Shown piece by piece: positions 30,785 to 42,309 of a stretch of DNA of 64,000 nt. The stretch is from Hetaerina americana. Its lineage: Eukaryota > Arthropoda > Insecta > Odonata > Calopterygidae. Position 1 is the stretch's first letter, and each line of letters opens with the position of its first letter. The stretch spans positions 14,536,475 to 14,600,474 of the forward strand of contig JAKTNV010000011.1 in the NCBI GenBank assembly GCA_022747635.1, in the 5' to 3' direction. The notes under the pieces are model-generated. The model made no database searches and was not told where the DNA came from. It worked only from the letters and a program-made list of their open reading frames with translations. Both the position numbers and the translations under genes were made by a program.

Positions 30785-30925
30785 ATCCCATTGCCTCTTC
30801 CTCAGTATCTCCTGCGCCCTTTCCTTATTTCTTTCTTCGAGTTTATCCCAAAAACCTTCTCCCTCCCCCCCTACAATGTCCAGAACTTCATCCTTTGTTT
30901 TCCTTAGTAAGTAGTAGTCGGTTGT
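30785..30925 (-). mobile_element. RTE-like LINE fragment
   Basis: Minus strand: KDEVLDIVGGEGEGFWDKLEE, the family's NEEVLxxVGE region; the same nucleotide block (ACAATGTCCAGAACTT) recurs at 38675. Confidence 0.55.
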
Positions 30926-30939
30926 CATCCACAGAACTA

Positions 30940-31692
30940 CGAGGGTCATCCGGAAAGTAGTACCCGTTCGTGAAATAAAGACACAAAAGTAAATATTAAC
31001 AAACATAAAAAATTTTATTTGAAAGAGGATACTTTAAACTACTTCTCAACATAATCTCCAAGCAAATTAAGGCATTTGTCATAACGTGTGACAAGTTTCT
31101 GTATTCCTGCTGCATAGTCCTTCGCCGCCAGCTCATTGAGATACGCGAGGGACCCATCTTGCACAAATTTTTGCATAATGCAGATGGTGTTTAACAATTT
31201 CATGAACAATTGTTCGAGAAACATTGGGAAAATGCTCACAGATGTCATCAATTGTGACGCGCCGATCGTTCCTCACGAATTCGTCAACTGAGCTCACCAG
31301 TTGGTCTGTAATGACAGACGGTCTCTCCGAACGCTCATCGTCGTGTGTGTTCCCCCTCCCCATGTTGAAGTTGCGACACCACCGCCGAACAGACGACTCG
31401 TCCATTATATTGTCTCCATACACCTCCTTTAATTGGCGATGAATATCACATGGGCGAACGTTTCTTGCATTGAGGAATTTAATCACTGCCCTCACTTCAC
31501 AACTGGCGGCGTTCTCAATTTTTTTAAACATTGTAAACAATCACAGAAACAACACAGGCAATGCTAGCGTCACGCAACTTGGCTCAGAGAAGGCAGACAA
31601 GCCACTGAAGCTATCTGACCTCGTCCAGCGGCTACTCGCGTCGTCAGCACTTCATGCGGCACGAACGGGTACTACTTTCCGGATGTCCCTCG
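30940..31692 (-). mobile_element. Internally deleted mariner-like element with both TIRs
   Basis: 753 bp flanked by TA at 30938-30939 and 31693-31694. TIRs begin CGAGGGTCATCCGGAAAGTA and CGAGGGACATCCGGAAAGTA. The whole D,D34D catalytic domain is gone; only the N-terminal helix-turn-helix and the last ~35 codons (ELAAKDYAAGIQKLVTRYDKCLNLLGDYVEK) remain. Confidence 0.9.
31133..31531 (-). CDS. Open N-terminal DNA-binding domain of a mariner-like transposase
   Basis: 132 codons from ATG 31529-31531: MFKKIENAASCEVRAVIKFL, then ARNVRPCDIHRQLKEVYGDN, SVRRWCRNFNMGRG and RRVTIDDICEHFPNVSRTIVHEIV, i.e. the two helix-turn-helix units. It continues through HLHYAKICARWVPR before the deletion junction, then stops. 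The element's C-terminal 35 codons follow in another frame (31039-31135). Could bind TIRs; cannot catalyse. Confidence 0.75.
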   Translation of the reverse strand: MFKKIENAASCEVRAVIKFLNARNVRPCDIHRQLKEVYGDNIMDESSVRRWCRNFNMGRGNTHDDERSERPSVITDQLVSSVDEFVRNDRRVTIDDICEHFPNVSRTIVHEIVKHHLHYAKICARWVPRVSQ

Positions 31693-31694
31693 TA

Positions 31695-32454
31695 GTTAAT
31701 GAAATAATTGAATATTCAAGCATGATATGAGAGCCTAAGATTTCCGATTTAGAAATAGCTGTATTGCAATAACAGACATGAATACAGGAATATGTTTCCA
31801 AAAAAATAGGAAGGAAAAATAGGAAATCTGAAATAGGAATATTTTTATAGCTGAACAAAATTATAAATGAAATACAGAGAAATCTAATTGGATAAGTGCG
31901 AGTATATAATCTTCAAAGAAAATGATCAATGTCTTCTTTAGAATGTTTCGATCTGTAGATAATTATGACACAGGCTTAGCATTTTTAATTTTTTTAGGTA
32001 ACATATTAAAAATCTTTAAACCTGTTCAAATAAGTGACTGCTCGGATATAGAATTTTCTGGGTTTAAGCGGTATTGCATTTTCTCTTCGTAAATTTTATG
32101 AAATTTAGAAATAGTGAGCACATTTCCACTTCCAAAAAAAAATGTTTCCATCTATGCTTCCAAAGATCCAGACATAACAAGGATCTCAAACGCATACAGG
32201 GAGCATACATACATTAATAAATAGTGGACATAATCTCGTATATGAAATATCTTAAGCTTTAACCTTAGCATTACCGGTTTTTGTGAACTTAGTCAGGGTT
32301 TTATAATGTTTTTTCCCATTTTATATTACATTTTCCCGCAGAACCATATTTCCATCGTCTCAAATTTTCTTTTATATGTTTTTTTAATTTAGCGACTAGG
32401 TTAAACGTTGAATAAGACAAGTGAAAAATCTAGAACAAGTGTTTACAGTTTACC
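31695..32454. other. Unassigned AT-rich sequence
   Basis: Nothing recognised. Confidence 0.35.
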
Positions 32455-33000
32455 TATCTCAGAAGTGTGTTTGATCAAGATGATCGAAATGCTATGCGCA
32501 TAAGAAAAAGAATTGCGCTAGGTAAATACGGTTTCCCAGGGAGGAGGGAATTGTTGACAGGGAGGCTGGGTGTGGGTGTTAAGGTTAAGGTCGTTAAAAC
32601 TTTGAAATGGAGCGTGATTCTATGTGGCGCGGAAACATGATCGTTGAAGCCAGATAATATGCCAAGTAAAGGTAGCTTCTGGAAGCTTTTTATATGTAGG
32701 TGTGGAGAAGGATTGAAAAGGTGATGAGGACAGAAGAGAAAGCAAACGACAATGCAACATTGAAGACAGTGATATAGAGGGGATAAGGTTAGGCAAGCGA
32801 GGAAGTGGTAGAAAAAAAGTAAAGGGTTGTTTTACAGGATGAAGGTAGGAAGAAAAAATGAGCTGAACTGAAGAAATTTTTGCTGTAATCTGGGATTTAC
32901 AAGTTATGTCTTGTTTGACGAAGCTAAGATATGTAGCAATATTTAGTGAGTGTCCATCTAAAACCTGCCTTAAAAGGTAGACTCCCCGATAATAATGGCA
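32455..33000 (+). mobile_element. RTE-like LINE, decayed 3' part
   Basis: Parallels 46640-47240: AAAGAATTGCGCTAGG, GGGAGGAGGGAATTGTTGAC, TGGAGCGTGATTCTATGTGG, and the 3' signature GTCCATCTAAAACCTGCC. Several frame breaks. Confidence 0.75.
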
Positions 33001-33084
33001 TTTAGTAATCTCCTTGTCTTCCCCACTTCACCCATTTTTCTTACATGTCGATGCGTAGATTTAAAAAGAATATAAGTTAGTTGA

Positions 33085-33480
33085 TATTTCAGGACCCTGC
33101 AAGCCATCGCTAGGGTGTATGGCTGGGAGTGAATACGCGCCAGACGAATTTAGGCCCAAATATGACACTACCGCGGTCTAAAATCGTTATTCTGATCCCT
33201 TATCGTTCGTGGAAAAAATGATATCTTAAATCTATCTGTTCTACACTTAATCTCTCTAATTTTATTAGCAGATCTCTCTTACCGTAGTACGATGGGGATT
33301 ATAATACAGTTTCAACATCACTGCCAAACAGACGTCCTTCTAATTTATGCAAGAGCTTCAATCTATAATTTAACGTTCGCTTCGTGAGTGATTCCCTGCC
33401 TAGCTGCTCTAATATTTTGGATACGCTACTCAGTTTATCATAAAAACGTTTTACGAATCCAGCTCTACAATTCACGCTTT
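33085..33480 (-). mobile_element. CR1-like LINE, 3' copy
   Basis: 3' UTR and last ORF2 codons of the family, 3' end at CCCTGCAAGCC (33095). Roughly 85-90 percent like the other copies by eye. Confidence 0.75.
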
Positions 33481-35308
33481 GACGAATCGCTTCCTTATGT
33501 TTTGTTAACCTAGGTATCTTGAAAACGCCACTGGCGCTAATTTCTCGGCGTTACAGGTAGGTTAGCTCTGTTCTAAATTCGAAAAACACCAGATGTTATG
33601 AAAATTGCACCTGAGCATCTCAAAGGAAAGTTTTAACCATTAGCATTAAATGCCGCAGCTATCCCTTCAGTTATCCCTATTCGCAGGCTTTTTACATTCC
33701 CCTTCATGAGTTTTCTTGCCGTGGTTTTTTACGTCAAGGATAAAAGCCTTATTACTTATCTTTTTCCCACAATTTGTCATATGTTTCTACACTCTTTTTA
33801 CTAGTGCATATTCATTGAAAATCTCTTTTCATTATGTAGCTCTGTTTGTATACTATTGAGCGCTGAAATGTAAATATATATTTATTGAATGTATTTCATT
33901 ACGGGGAAAATGGAAGAAGGGACTGCTGCAGTCTCAGTCTTGCCCGAATAAAGCCGAATTATAATTATTACAATTGGCCATCCTTACCCATTAATGGGTG
34001 CCTTTAACATGGGCTAAAATAAGCAATGCTGAACCATTCAGTGAAATGGTGAAGTGATATTAAATAGAATTAAAGAATCTATCTATGTATTTTTTTAAAC
34101 CTGATATTTGATAAATTGATGTACTATTTCGATTTTTGTGGAAAATGTGGAAGCTTTCTCACGTTGTCCCATTATAAATGCATTTATCTCCAATATTGTC
34201 GAATTTATCTCGTGCTGGAGGTAAAAATAGCGCCATTGCTGAAATACTTTTGTCAATTGTTGACACGTTGCTCAGCTTGAAGCTAATGGGATAGCCTGAC
34301 TGTTAGCCGCCATTTGACCGACGTGCATTTGTATGCAAAGCTCATTCTACCTGCAGTTTTTGGTGAACATAACCAATGCGGTTTGTTTAGAGTCTTACTG
34401 AGTCACAATAATCACTCACACCTTTAAAATATTCGTATTCAACTGAAGCCGCGTGTTTGGGGAAAGGGTTAAGTGACATGATGCGTGAAGTCTTTCGGAG
34501 GAAGGGAGTGAATGTGAGAGAGAGAGAGAAGGAAGCAAGGCCTATTAAGAAGAATTACGTAAGTGAAATGTGGAGTGGGTGAAGGAACTCCAAGGTTTGC
34601 AAGCCGGCGAGGTCACCAGGGTGTTCTGTGTGCCTTGAGTGTGATTACGGGGAAAGAGGAGGCAGGATGTGGCATTAGTTTTGACGTACAACGCCGCGGA
34701 ACGCCTGAACGCTAAGAGGGAGATTTAACGCAATGGCGTGTAGTTACGTCTTAATGTGTTTGCAAATTTAATTCGTGGGCGTCATGTCTCACGTTTAACA
34801 AATCTCTGGAGGTTAATGTAGGGCAGAGGCAGTGGCAATGTAGGGGTCAGAGAGTGTGGGGGGGAAAATGAGACCGAAGAAGGAAGTTCATTTTTTCAAG
34901 AGAAAAAGTGCCAAAATCAATTTTATGAGAATACTTTCTTCGTTAAGAGGTGTTTCTAGTATAAGATCAACCTCTTACCTAGTCACCAAACGTATGGCAG
35001 GGGCTGTACGGGCACCAGACATTGCGGTAATTGTGGATCAGCAGTGTCTGCTATTATTTAAAGTTCAACTAATTCGGTTTCTTATTAAGGCCATTTTACA
35101 CGACACTTATTTCAGTTTCTGAAACTGGGACGTTCATTATATCGGATACGAACTTTCAACCCCCAAGACGGCAAAGAGAAATTCGGAAAAATGATGGGGA
35201 TGTTCTGTTGAAGTGAGGGAAATGATAGATTCCTATCAGAAAAATGTTTATTCAGGCGTAAAAATCGGAAGTCATACCATATATATATGTGTGTACCACC
35301 AAGTCATA

Positions 35309-35310
<2 letters not shown>
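33481..35310. other. Unassigned sequence
   Basis: No element or exon recognised. The stretch at 34500-34720 is purine-rich and 34856-35122 has an 88-codon plus-strand frame without recognisable motifs. Confidence 0.35.

Positions 35311-35376
<66 letters not shown>
35311..35376. repeat. (TA)n microsatellite
   Basis: Pure TA tract about 100 bases before the GC-rich island. Confidence 0.95.
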
Positions 35377-35379
<3 letters not shown>

Positions 35380-35472
35380 CTATGTACGTACATGTCTCTT
35401 GGTCTTCCTCGTGGTCCAAGTGATTCATATGCTGCTCACATGAGTGCTTTACGTCAATTATATGTATATATA

Positions 35473-36153
35473 TTGTGACGTTGTGCTTGGCGCAGCGTCA
35501 CTTGCCCAGTTCGAATACGCGCGCCCCTCTCGCGAGCCGTAGAACGGCGGGGCGCTATCTGTGGGCGCCGACAATGTATGTAAGAAAAAAAGAGGAGCGG
35601 GGCGCGCCGCGCGCGGAGAGTGCCGGCCAACACGTGGTAAGGAGAGTTCGTTGTGAGACGTCCGAGAGAGAAGGTCGTGTGCTATCATCGTCGAGTCACC
35701 GACAGCCTGCGAACACCGGTGGTGCGCGTGCCAGTAACCGACCTCGCCGTGTGGGCCCCCCGCAGGCCCCGACCGGAACATCGGGAGCCAGCAGTCGACA
35801 GCGAGGCGGCCATCTTCGGCTGCAGCCGAGCGGCCACCCAACATCGTGGCCCAGCAGGCGTCGGCACCGCGCGTCATGTTTGCTTGGGAGCGCCCACACC
35901 TTTTCTTGTGATAATAAATAGTTCTTATGAAGTTTACTCGTCGGAGTCCATTTTTATGCGCCTCCTTGCGTCCCTCGTGATTTCAGCTGAAGAGCCGCTG
36001 CCCACCCCGGGGCACATAAAAGGTGAGCGAGACCTCCCCTGGGACGAGGAGTGTGATGGGCCAGGTGACAGCCAGCGGCGTGACTCTGCGGCTAGCCATG
36101 CGGCTAGCCTGGCGCCCTCAAAACAAGTAGAGTCGCGGCCTCATTTGTGACGC
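35473..36153 (+). mobile_element. GC-rich island, possible solo LTR
   Basis: About 680 bases that are clearly GC-rich in an AT-rich setting. It begins TTGTGACG and TTGTGACG recurs at the right edge (36146). An AATAAA signal lies at 35913-35918. The sequence starts with TG as LTRs do, but no CA-ended boundary, primer-binding site or target duplication could be fixed. Overlapping frames on both strands (for example 35475-35921 and 35653-36150) have no recognisable motif and are probably a consequence of GC content. Alternatives: a CpG-rich first exon or promoter of a host gene. Confidence 0.4.
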
Positions 36154-36719
36154 GGTATTTAATTTATAGATAAATTTTCCCCGATACCGCGAATCAAGGA
36201 CCAGGCATACCTAAGGACGATTCTACGTGAATCTAAAATTACACCTGAAACGTTCTAAAACTTATTTATTTAGTTTCCATGAAGGTGAATCACATTATTT
36301 TTTGTTTGTTTTAAGCCTATTCAGTTCTGTGTATAACGAAACGCAATAAAACTCGGTTCAGATCAAATTCAGAAAATGAATGGAACCCTATTTATAAACA
36401 GTTACCCTTTTATGTTTATTCGTTTGTTTTCTTGAAGGGGATTGGATAATATCATTAAGTATTTACGGTAATTTCGTAAAGAAGCTAATGCTTTCATTGG
36501 TTCCTGGATGGCAGGGAATCATTGTTGCGTTATGGTAGCCCAAGGCGAAATTTTTCGATCGAATAGATTTTTGAAAGAAGGATTATTGGTCTTTTTTTAT
36601 TTGAGATAAATGTAATCAATTTATTCATTGAAATATAATAATTTTGTGCGAAATATGTGAGACTCAAAAAAGGCTTACAAATTTGAGAAAACCATGATAC
36701 AGTTTACTAAATTATAAAC
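36154..36719. other. Unassigned AT-rich sequence
   Basis: Nothing recognised. Confidence 0.35.
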
Positions 36720-37030
36720 GGCAAAATATGTCACTAGAATTCGTATTTGCAAATTCTCAGGAACACATTCGGTGGTATTTAAAGCAAAAAATCACTGATA
36801 AGTTTATAATAAACACACTTTTATCCATCCGTTCGAGGGATTTGATTAATTTTAAAATAAAAAAAATAAAAAATCCTTCCAGAAAGACGTTTTTCGCCCT
36901 ATCTTCAATTATTCCTGTCTTGTTTACACTACTGCTATATTGATTCCCGTCCATTAAAATTCCAAGGTATTTGCACGATGCATTCCGCCAAATACCTCTA
37001 TCTTTTTCATACATTTATTATTTCATCTGC
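36720..37030 (-). pseudogene. LINE ORF fragment
   Basis: Minus strand KYLGILMDGNQYSSSVNKTGIIEDRAKNVF corresponds to the YLGS-x-x-DG...RI..ARKAF region of RTE-like ORF2. Highly decayed. Confidence 0.45.
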
Positions 37031-37529
37031 TGACGTGACCAATCCGCTTGAATCTTTCCCCTTGATCTGGAAGTGGCGGAGTCTTGCAGGATTATTTAAT
37101 CCGGATATTACGAAATTTTTAATATGGCATCTCTGAAATACATTTCATCGAATCAGTTAATTAAAAGTTTTTGTCTTTCTCGTTAAATTTTGCAAAAACT
37201 CTTCCTCTTTACTGTTCCCCTTGAACCTCAGTTTTTGTAGATAACTCTCTGGTAGCACCAAGAAAATGTTCATTTGAATTGGTAAATGATATGTTCCAGG
37301 CGTTGAAACAAACAATTAATTCAATGACTAGATGGTTCCTGTTTAATCATGAAGTATAATGTATTCATATATCGAAGCTGGTTTTTGTAGATATTTCATT
37401 TAGAAGATTCAAATTTTTGAAAGGCACACACTAAAAATTATGCGGACAATTTGAAATAACTGCAGGTGAAATATAAATTTGGTCATACGATATTTTTATC
37501 ATATTTAAATAAAATGCATATTTTTCATA
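37031..37529. other. Unassigned AT-rich sequence
   Basis: Nothing recognised. Confidence 0.35.
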
Positions 37530-38200
37530 GTTGAGTCCGAATGGACGTTGCTAGGAAGAGGGGTAAGACAGGGGTGACTATTGTCTCCCGTAACCAACGT
37601 ATACTTGGATGAAATGGTCAAACAGGAGTGGGAAGAACGGGAGATCGGAATGAAAGTCGGTGGGGAATTCATAAGCAGCTAAATTAGGTTTTCAAATGAT
37701 CAAAGCTTTAGTTTGCCCGTCTGTCAACGAGTTACAAGCATTGCTGAATGAATTGGAAATTCAGTGCGATGGCTATGGGATGAGAATAAATCTAAATTTT
37801 TAAAAAAGTAATGTCATTTTTTAGAAAGAGGGAAGCTAAGCTAAATGTTAAAAATAGGATAGCAAAAACTAGAGCAAGTAGAACAGTTTGCGAATGTTGA
37901 AAATATTTTTGAGCTAGATGGTCAAAGCATAATGGACATAAGAAGAAGTATTACGCTACGGAAAGAAACTTTCACCAGAAGGAAGGAATTGATGACAGGG
38001 CTGAGGCGGGAAATATGGTTCCAGAGTATTTTGAGTGCCAATGGGATGTTGAAGTGTGTGATAGGTAAACGAGGAAATGGTAAGAATGGGATTGGCGAAT
38101 GTTTGGAGCAGGAAAGGGATGATTTCCAGAATGAATGGAGGAAGGAAGTATACGGACATGAAGAGGGGACATGTTGTAGAGTGTGATGTTGGGGGGTGTT
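37530..38200 (+). pseudogene. RTE-like LINE reverse transcriptase to 3' end, broken and deleted
   Basis: Plus strand: RGVRQG (motif B), VYLDEMVKQEWEEREIGMKVGGEF, a degenerate catalytic site (FSNDQS), LEQVEQFAN, then RRSITLRKETFTRRKELMTG. It jumps from there to WFQSILSANGMLKCVIGKRG, so about 200 bases are deleted relative to 46740-47010. The last frame is 37932-38186. Confidence 0.75.
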
Positions 38201-38224
38201 TTGTTTGGGGAGACAAAATATTTA

Positions 38225-38420
38225 TTCGAAAGATGTGACCACCGAACGCGTTGGATCACTGACCGGAGGACCCGGATTCGATTCCCGGGCAAGCCCCTCT
38301 GGGCACCTGCAGCTCCACCCAAGCTATGCGACTTTTCGGGTTCCTATAATTATGTATATAATTATGATCTAGGCCCGTATCGCAGAAGGAGTCTTGATGT
38401 ACCTTAGTTGTGCCATCTTT
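38225..38420 (+). mobile_element. SINE-B copy with tRNA-like head
   Basis: Head at 38235-38290: a cloverleaf-like stretch with B box GGATTCGATTCCCGGG (38273-38288). Then AGCTCCACCCAAGCTATGCG and CGGGTTCCTATAA, the block shared in inverse orientation with 11906-11950 and 23610-23650. This copy shows that the SINE-B family is tRNA-derived. Confidence 0.65.
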
Positions 38421-38479
38421 GAATGAGTTTTATAACTAGGAAAAGCCTTTACACTTCCCCTTATCCTAGATAAACTGGT

Positions 38480-38790
38480 ATGCCCAGGTCTGCATACGTG
38501 CTACTTACCTTCATTCGGTCTAGTATGCTTATTTTTTCATGCCTCCGTATCGCTAATCTAACATTCTACTCTCTCTATCGCAGTTGTAAGAATTCTATTC
38601 CCATTCATGATGTCATGTATTCATTTTGCCTGGCTTCCTCGAATTTCCACCAACGGCGTGTCCTCGCCCACCACAATGTCCAGAACTTATTCTTTTCTGT
38701 TTTTATGACGGCTTTAATCGGTTTTTTCGATACTTTTGATGCCCACATTTCAAAATTCTCGAATCTATACTTATTTTACTGCCCATGCCA
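38480..38790 (-). mobile_element. RTE-like LINE fragment
   Basis: Minus strand FENFEMWASKVSKKPIKAVIKTEKN, the family's FEMWxxRR region, then KFWTLWWARTRRW in a shifted frame. Shares ACAATGTCCAGAACTT with 30870. Confidence 0.55.
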
Positions 38791-39550
38791 ATGATTTTCG
38801 GAGTCATTTAACGGTACACTGGCGTTGAAAATGTTTTGCCAATTTTTTCTGAACATCTTTACTGATTTTAACGTATTATCAATTTCTGTTTTTTTTTGGT
38901 TGGAAGAGAAATGTGGACGATAACATAAATAAAAAAGGATGAAATGGATAAAAAAATGATCACACCCATTGAACGTATCAATATCAAATGACATGGGAGG
39001 ATTCTGAGTCTGTTTTGAAGGGTTTTCTGGTGATATTCTTTCCTCACGACCTAGCTGCGGACCAGAACGCAAAACGATCCCTCCCAGGACCGCTTTATCT
39101 GACCCTTGCCCTTTTAAGTAATCTCCTCCCGAAAACCTCTCACCCTCCTCCAGACTCCCCCAAGCATTTCGGATGAGTCGGTTTGCGCCGGCCATTCCTA
39201 TCATCCACTCTCCGCCGACGCAGAGATTCCAATCCTTTTCCACTTTATTTGAATGTTTCCCAAGGGATTATCGGGGCATTTTTTTGTTTGACTCCTTGTA
39301 CCCTTATGCTCCGTCGAATTCCCCGAAAGTTTGGTGAGCGGAGAATGTGAATTATTTATCATTCGGTCCACATTCCGAAGTTGGGATTCTGCATCACACT
39401 TTACACAGATTCTCTGTTATTATTGGCATTTTGCAATGGACGATGTCGAGGCAAAATTAATGATGACTAAATGGAAGTTTCGGTATCAAAAATTGGCAAA
39501 ATGCGCTCTTGTGATTCACCATTGATATCAGTTGATATTTTCAAATTATT
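38791..39550. other. Unassigned sequence
   Basis: Nothing recognised. Confidence 0.35.
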
Positions 39551-39551
39551 G

Positions 39552-39640
39552 CTGGTTGTTGCCGATTTCCGATTGTTGCCAATTGATCCTCGTCGATTGT
39601 TGCCCCAATTGATCCTCGTCGATTGTTTCCGATTGTCTTT
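39552..39640. repeat. Minisatellite, ~28 bp unit, about 3 copies
   Basis: Direct repeats of AATTGATCCTCGTCGATTGT with a short spacer that varies by a few bases. Confidence 0.8.
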
Positions 39641-39769
39641 TGTGACCATTCTTTTGCATAGTCATTGAAACAAGATGAAAGTCGCAGATTTTGAGGTTTT
39701 TGAGATGTTTTGAGTTTAGATAGGAATTGGAAAAAAAATGGATGGAAATGACAAAACAAACAAACAACC

Positions 39770-40015
39770 ATTAGGTAAGGTTTGATGAGAGAGATGAAGG
39801 CTTTTGGGAATACATGGAAGGAGACGCGATAAGTTGATTTTAGAGGTACAGGGACGGAATTGAAAGTTAGAATTACTGTTGAGAGAGCGTGGTATAAGGA
39901 GAAAAATAATAGGGATATATTGAATGAAATAATGAGAGATGGAAATTATGCAGAGATAAAGCATAAGTTATTGCAATTCATAGTGTAAGGTCTATGAATA
40001 CTTAATGTCACTGAT
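39770..40015 (+). mobile_element. RTE-like LINE, decayed 3' part
   Basis: Purine-rich strand with AACTGAAAGTTAGAA..., GAAATAATGAGAGATGGAAA and ATGCAGAGATAAAG, as in 51660-51900. Confidence 0.45.
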
Positions 40016-40019
40016 GGTC

Positions 40020-40205
40020 AAAGCCGTACAACAATTCAATCACTTGCCTTTCTCAACCACCTACACAATCTGACCTCGGACACTGCAATAAGTCCCTCTT
40101 CGATTCCGCGTACTTCCTTCCTCACATCCTCCCATCTAACATGCCTTTCATGGTCTTAGCGACCACTTCCTCGTATGCCTAACGTCTTACTATGAATCAC
40201 AGACT
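40020..40205 (-). mobile_element. RTE-like LINE 3' fragment
   Basis: AAGTCCCTCTTCGATTCCGC and TACTTCCTTCCTC are the reverse complement of the family's region around 47110-47150. Confidence 0.55.
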
Positions 40206-40564
40206 TAATCATCCAATCGCCTATCAAAATACTTTCCATCCACCTTTACTGCTTCCTTAATATTACTCCCGAAAAAAACTTCCATTCCTGCGAAAAAAAT
40301 TTCTTTGGTAACTAGATCAAGTGATATTATTGATTCTGCCAGATAAAATTTCAAATCTGTAATACATGAATGCTTAAGATTGTAATTTTTTCCCTTAAAG
40401 GGCTTTTTTCCCATCCCATTCCACTCCATTCCAGACCGCTAACTTAATTATAACGTGCTACCACCTATGTATGGAAAAAGTCACTAGTTGAAAGAGTCTG
40501 CTATGCGTGTTTGTTTTACTCCTTTCATCCCAATAACGTTATTTCATTTTTGATATTTGAGATT
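40206..40564. other. Unassigned sequence
   Basis: Nothing recognised. Confidence 0.35.
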
Positions 40565-41195
40565 TTAGTACCCTGCAATTCACCGCTAGTGTGTGTGGCA
40601 GTGGGGGAATAAACGCCAGACTAATGTTTACCCGAATATTTTTACCTGTCAGAAAATTTTTTTTCTGATCCGTTATCGTTCTTGGTAAAAATGACATCTT
40701 AAATATATCTGTTGCACATTAAATTTCTCTGATGTTATTAGCATGATCCCTCCCACCGTAGTGCGATGAGGGTAATAATACATTTTCAACATCACTGCTA
40801 AAGAGACCTCCTTCCAATTAATGCAAGAGCTTCAATCTGTAATTTAACCTTCGCTCCGAGAGTGATTCCCAGCCTAGCTGCCCTAATATTTTGGATACCC
40901 CTCTCAGTTTATCATAAAAACGTTTTACAAATCTGCTGCACGCGATCCAATTCGTCAATAAATCCGATTTCGTGAGGATTCAATTCACTAGCAGTATATT
41001 CTAAATGAGGCCTAACCATCGAAAGATAACATTTCTCTTTCACTATTTCATCACATTTACCTAGTTAATGTTTCGTTATCTCTTCCACATATTCACCGTA
41101 TGTGCTTTATTCTCCTCGAGAATCTAACCCGAATTCTTCGGTCAGTAACTCTACTCGATCCATTTTCGCAGTTCTCTTCTAATAATTCCTAATTT
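40565..41195 (-). mobile_element. CR1-like LINE, 5'-truncated copy
   Basis: Same 3' half as at 11962-12600, including the upstream AGTAACTCTACTCGATCCA block. 3' end at CCCTGCAATTC (40571). Confidence 0.75.
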
Positions 41196-41580
41196 TTTAT
41201 TAATGTATGCTAGAGCTTGGCTTTCAAGCCGAGATCTGAGAAAGGTGACTTATCCTCAAAAGAAAAATGCAAGGGACCTTTGATCAAAAAATGGTGGCCT
41301 CCCATCTCTCTTGCACTCGCTCGCAGTGGGACCTTTACGCGTTTTCGACTTCCGCCTTAATCCCTCCCCAATTATACCTACCTCTGCTCTAATTCTGTCC
41401 ACGTTCATTGTCCCGAGAATATTCCCGCACTCCGCTAAAAGTGGATCCGAAGCTCACTTCGCCCATAAATAACTCCAAACTTTTATAACTTTAAACCTCC
41501 CCTTCCTTGCAATTAATGAGGAGGCTGCTAAGTATGTTGAATGTATTCCAATATTTTTTCCCACCTTTATAACTGTCACT
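41196..41580. other. Unassigned sequence
   Basis: Nothing recognised. Confidence 0.35.
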
Positions 41581-41593
41581 AATAAATAAATAA

Positions 41594-41668
<75 letters not shown>
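41581..41668. repeat. (AATA)n then (TA)n microsatellite
   Basis: Five AATA units grade into a long TA tract. Confidence 0.95.
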
Positions 41669-41670
<2 letters not shown>

Positions 41671-42128
41671 ATCGAGGTATTCGTATTACATCTACTTTAT
41701 GGCTTGCAGCTAATTCTTACTTTTGAATAACTTTTGTACTTTCCAAAAACTGCAACCTTGATCTGATGGAAGGATTTGTGTGTGTTCCATGTTAGCCCCT
41801 TGAGAGACAAATAATGGCGGAGGTAATTACTATTTTTCCAGGGCGACGATTATGTAAATAAGTTCAATAAATAACTCTACCTATCTATTTCCAAGTAATT
41901 TCCCCTGTCTCCATCTCTCTCTCTATGTATAATATGATAAACAGAAGCGCAGGGTTAAAGCACATTGAGTATAGTCTTAGGGAAAACAGACTAGTGTAGG
42001 TATTTGGAACGCCCGATCCCTTCCACGGCGCCTAGGTTGTAGTCCAGTGGGAAGTGGGTGTGTGTGTATATTTATGCATTTATGAATACATATATTTTAT
42101 ATATATATACACAAGTGTGTGTGTGTGT

Positions 42129-42129
<1 letters not shown>

Positions 42130-42175
<46 letters not shown>

Positions 42176-42187
42176 TATATATATATA
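42130..42187. repeat. (TA)n microsatellite
   Basis: TA tract after a GT-rich stretch, 85 bases upstream of the hammerhead-like motif at 42273. Confidence 0.9.
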
Positions 42188-42272
42188 AGGTCGTAAAACA
42201 CAATGGAGAGCTTCCTTAGACCAATCTTAGGATTCAAACACTAATGAATGTGCTTCCCAATATTCGTAATCA

Positions 42273-42307
42273 CTGACGAAGGTGGCAGGCAGGGCCACCG
42301 AAAAGTT
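42273..42307 (+). ncRNA. Hammerhead-like motif with perfect helix II
   Basis: CTGACGA (42273-42279), one extra A, GGTGGC (42281-42286), loop AGGCAGG, GCCACC (42294-42299), GAAA (42300-42303), AGTT. The 6 bp helix is perfect. Same layout as in the three foldback elements, here as a single copy. Catalysis is not proven; the extra base before helix II departs from the consensus. Confidence 0.45.
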
Positions 42308-42309
42308 AA

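Noticed and set aside
35475..36150. Overlapping plus and minus frames of 60-165 codons as host genes
   Set aside because: They overlap on both strands, lack domains, and are expected from few stop codons in GC-rich DNA.
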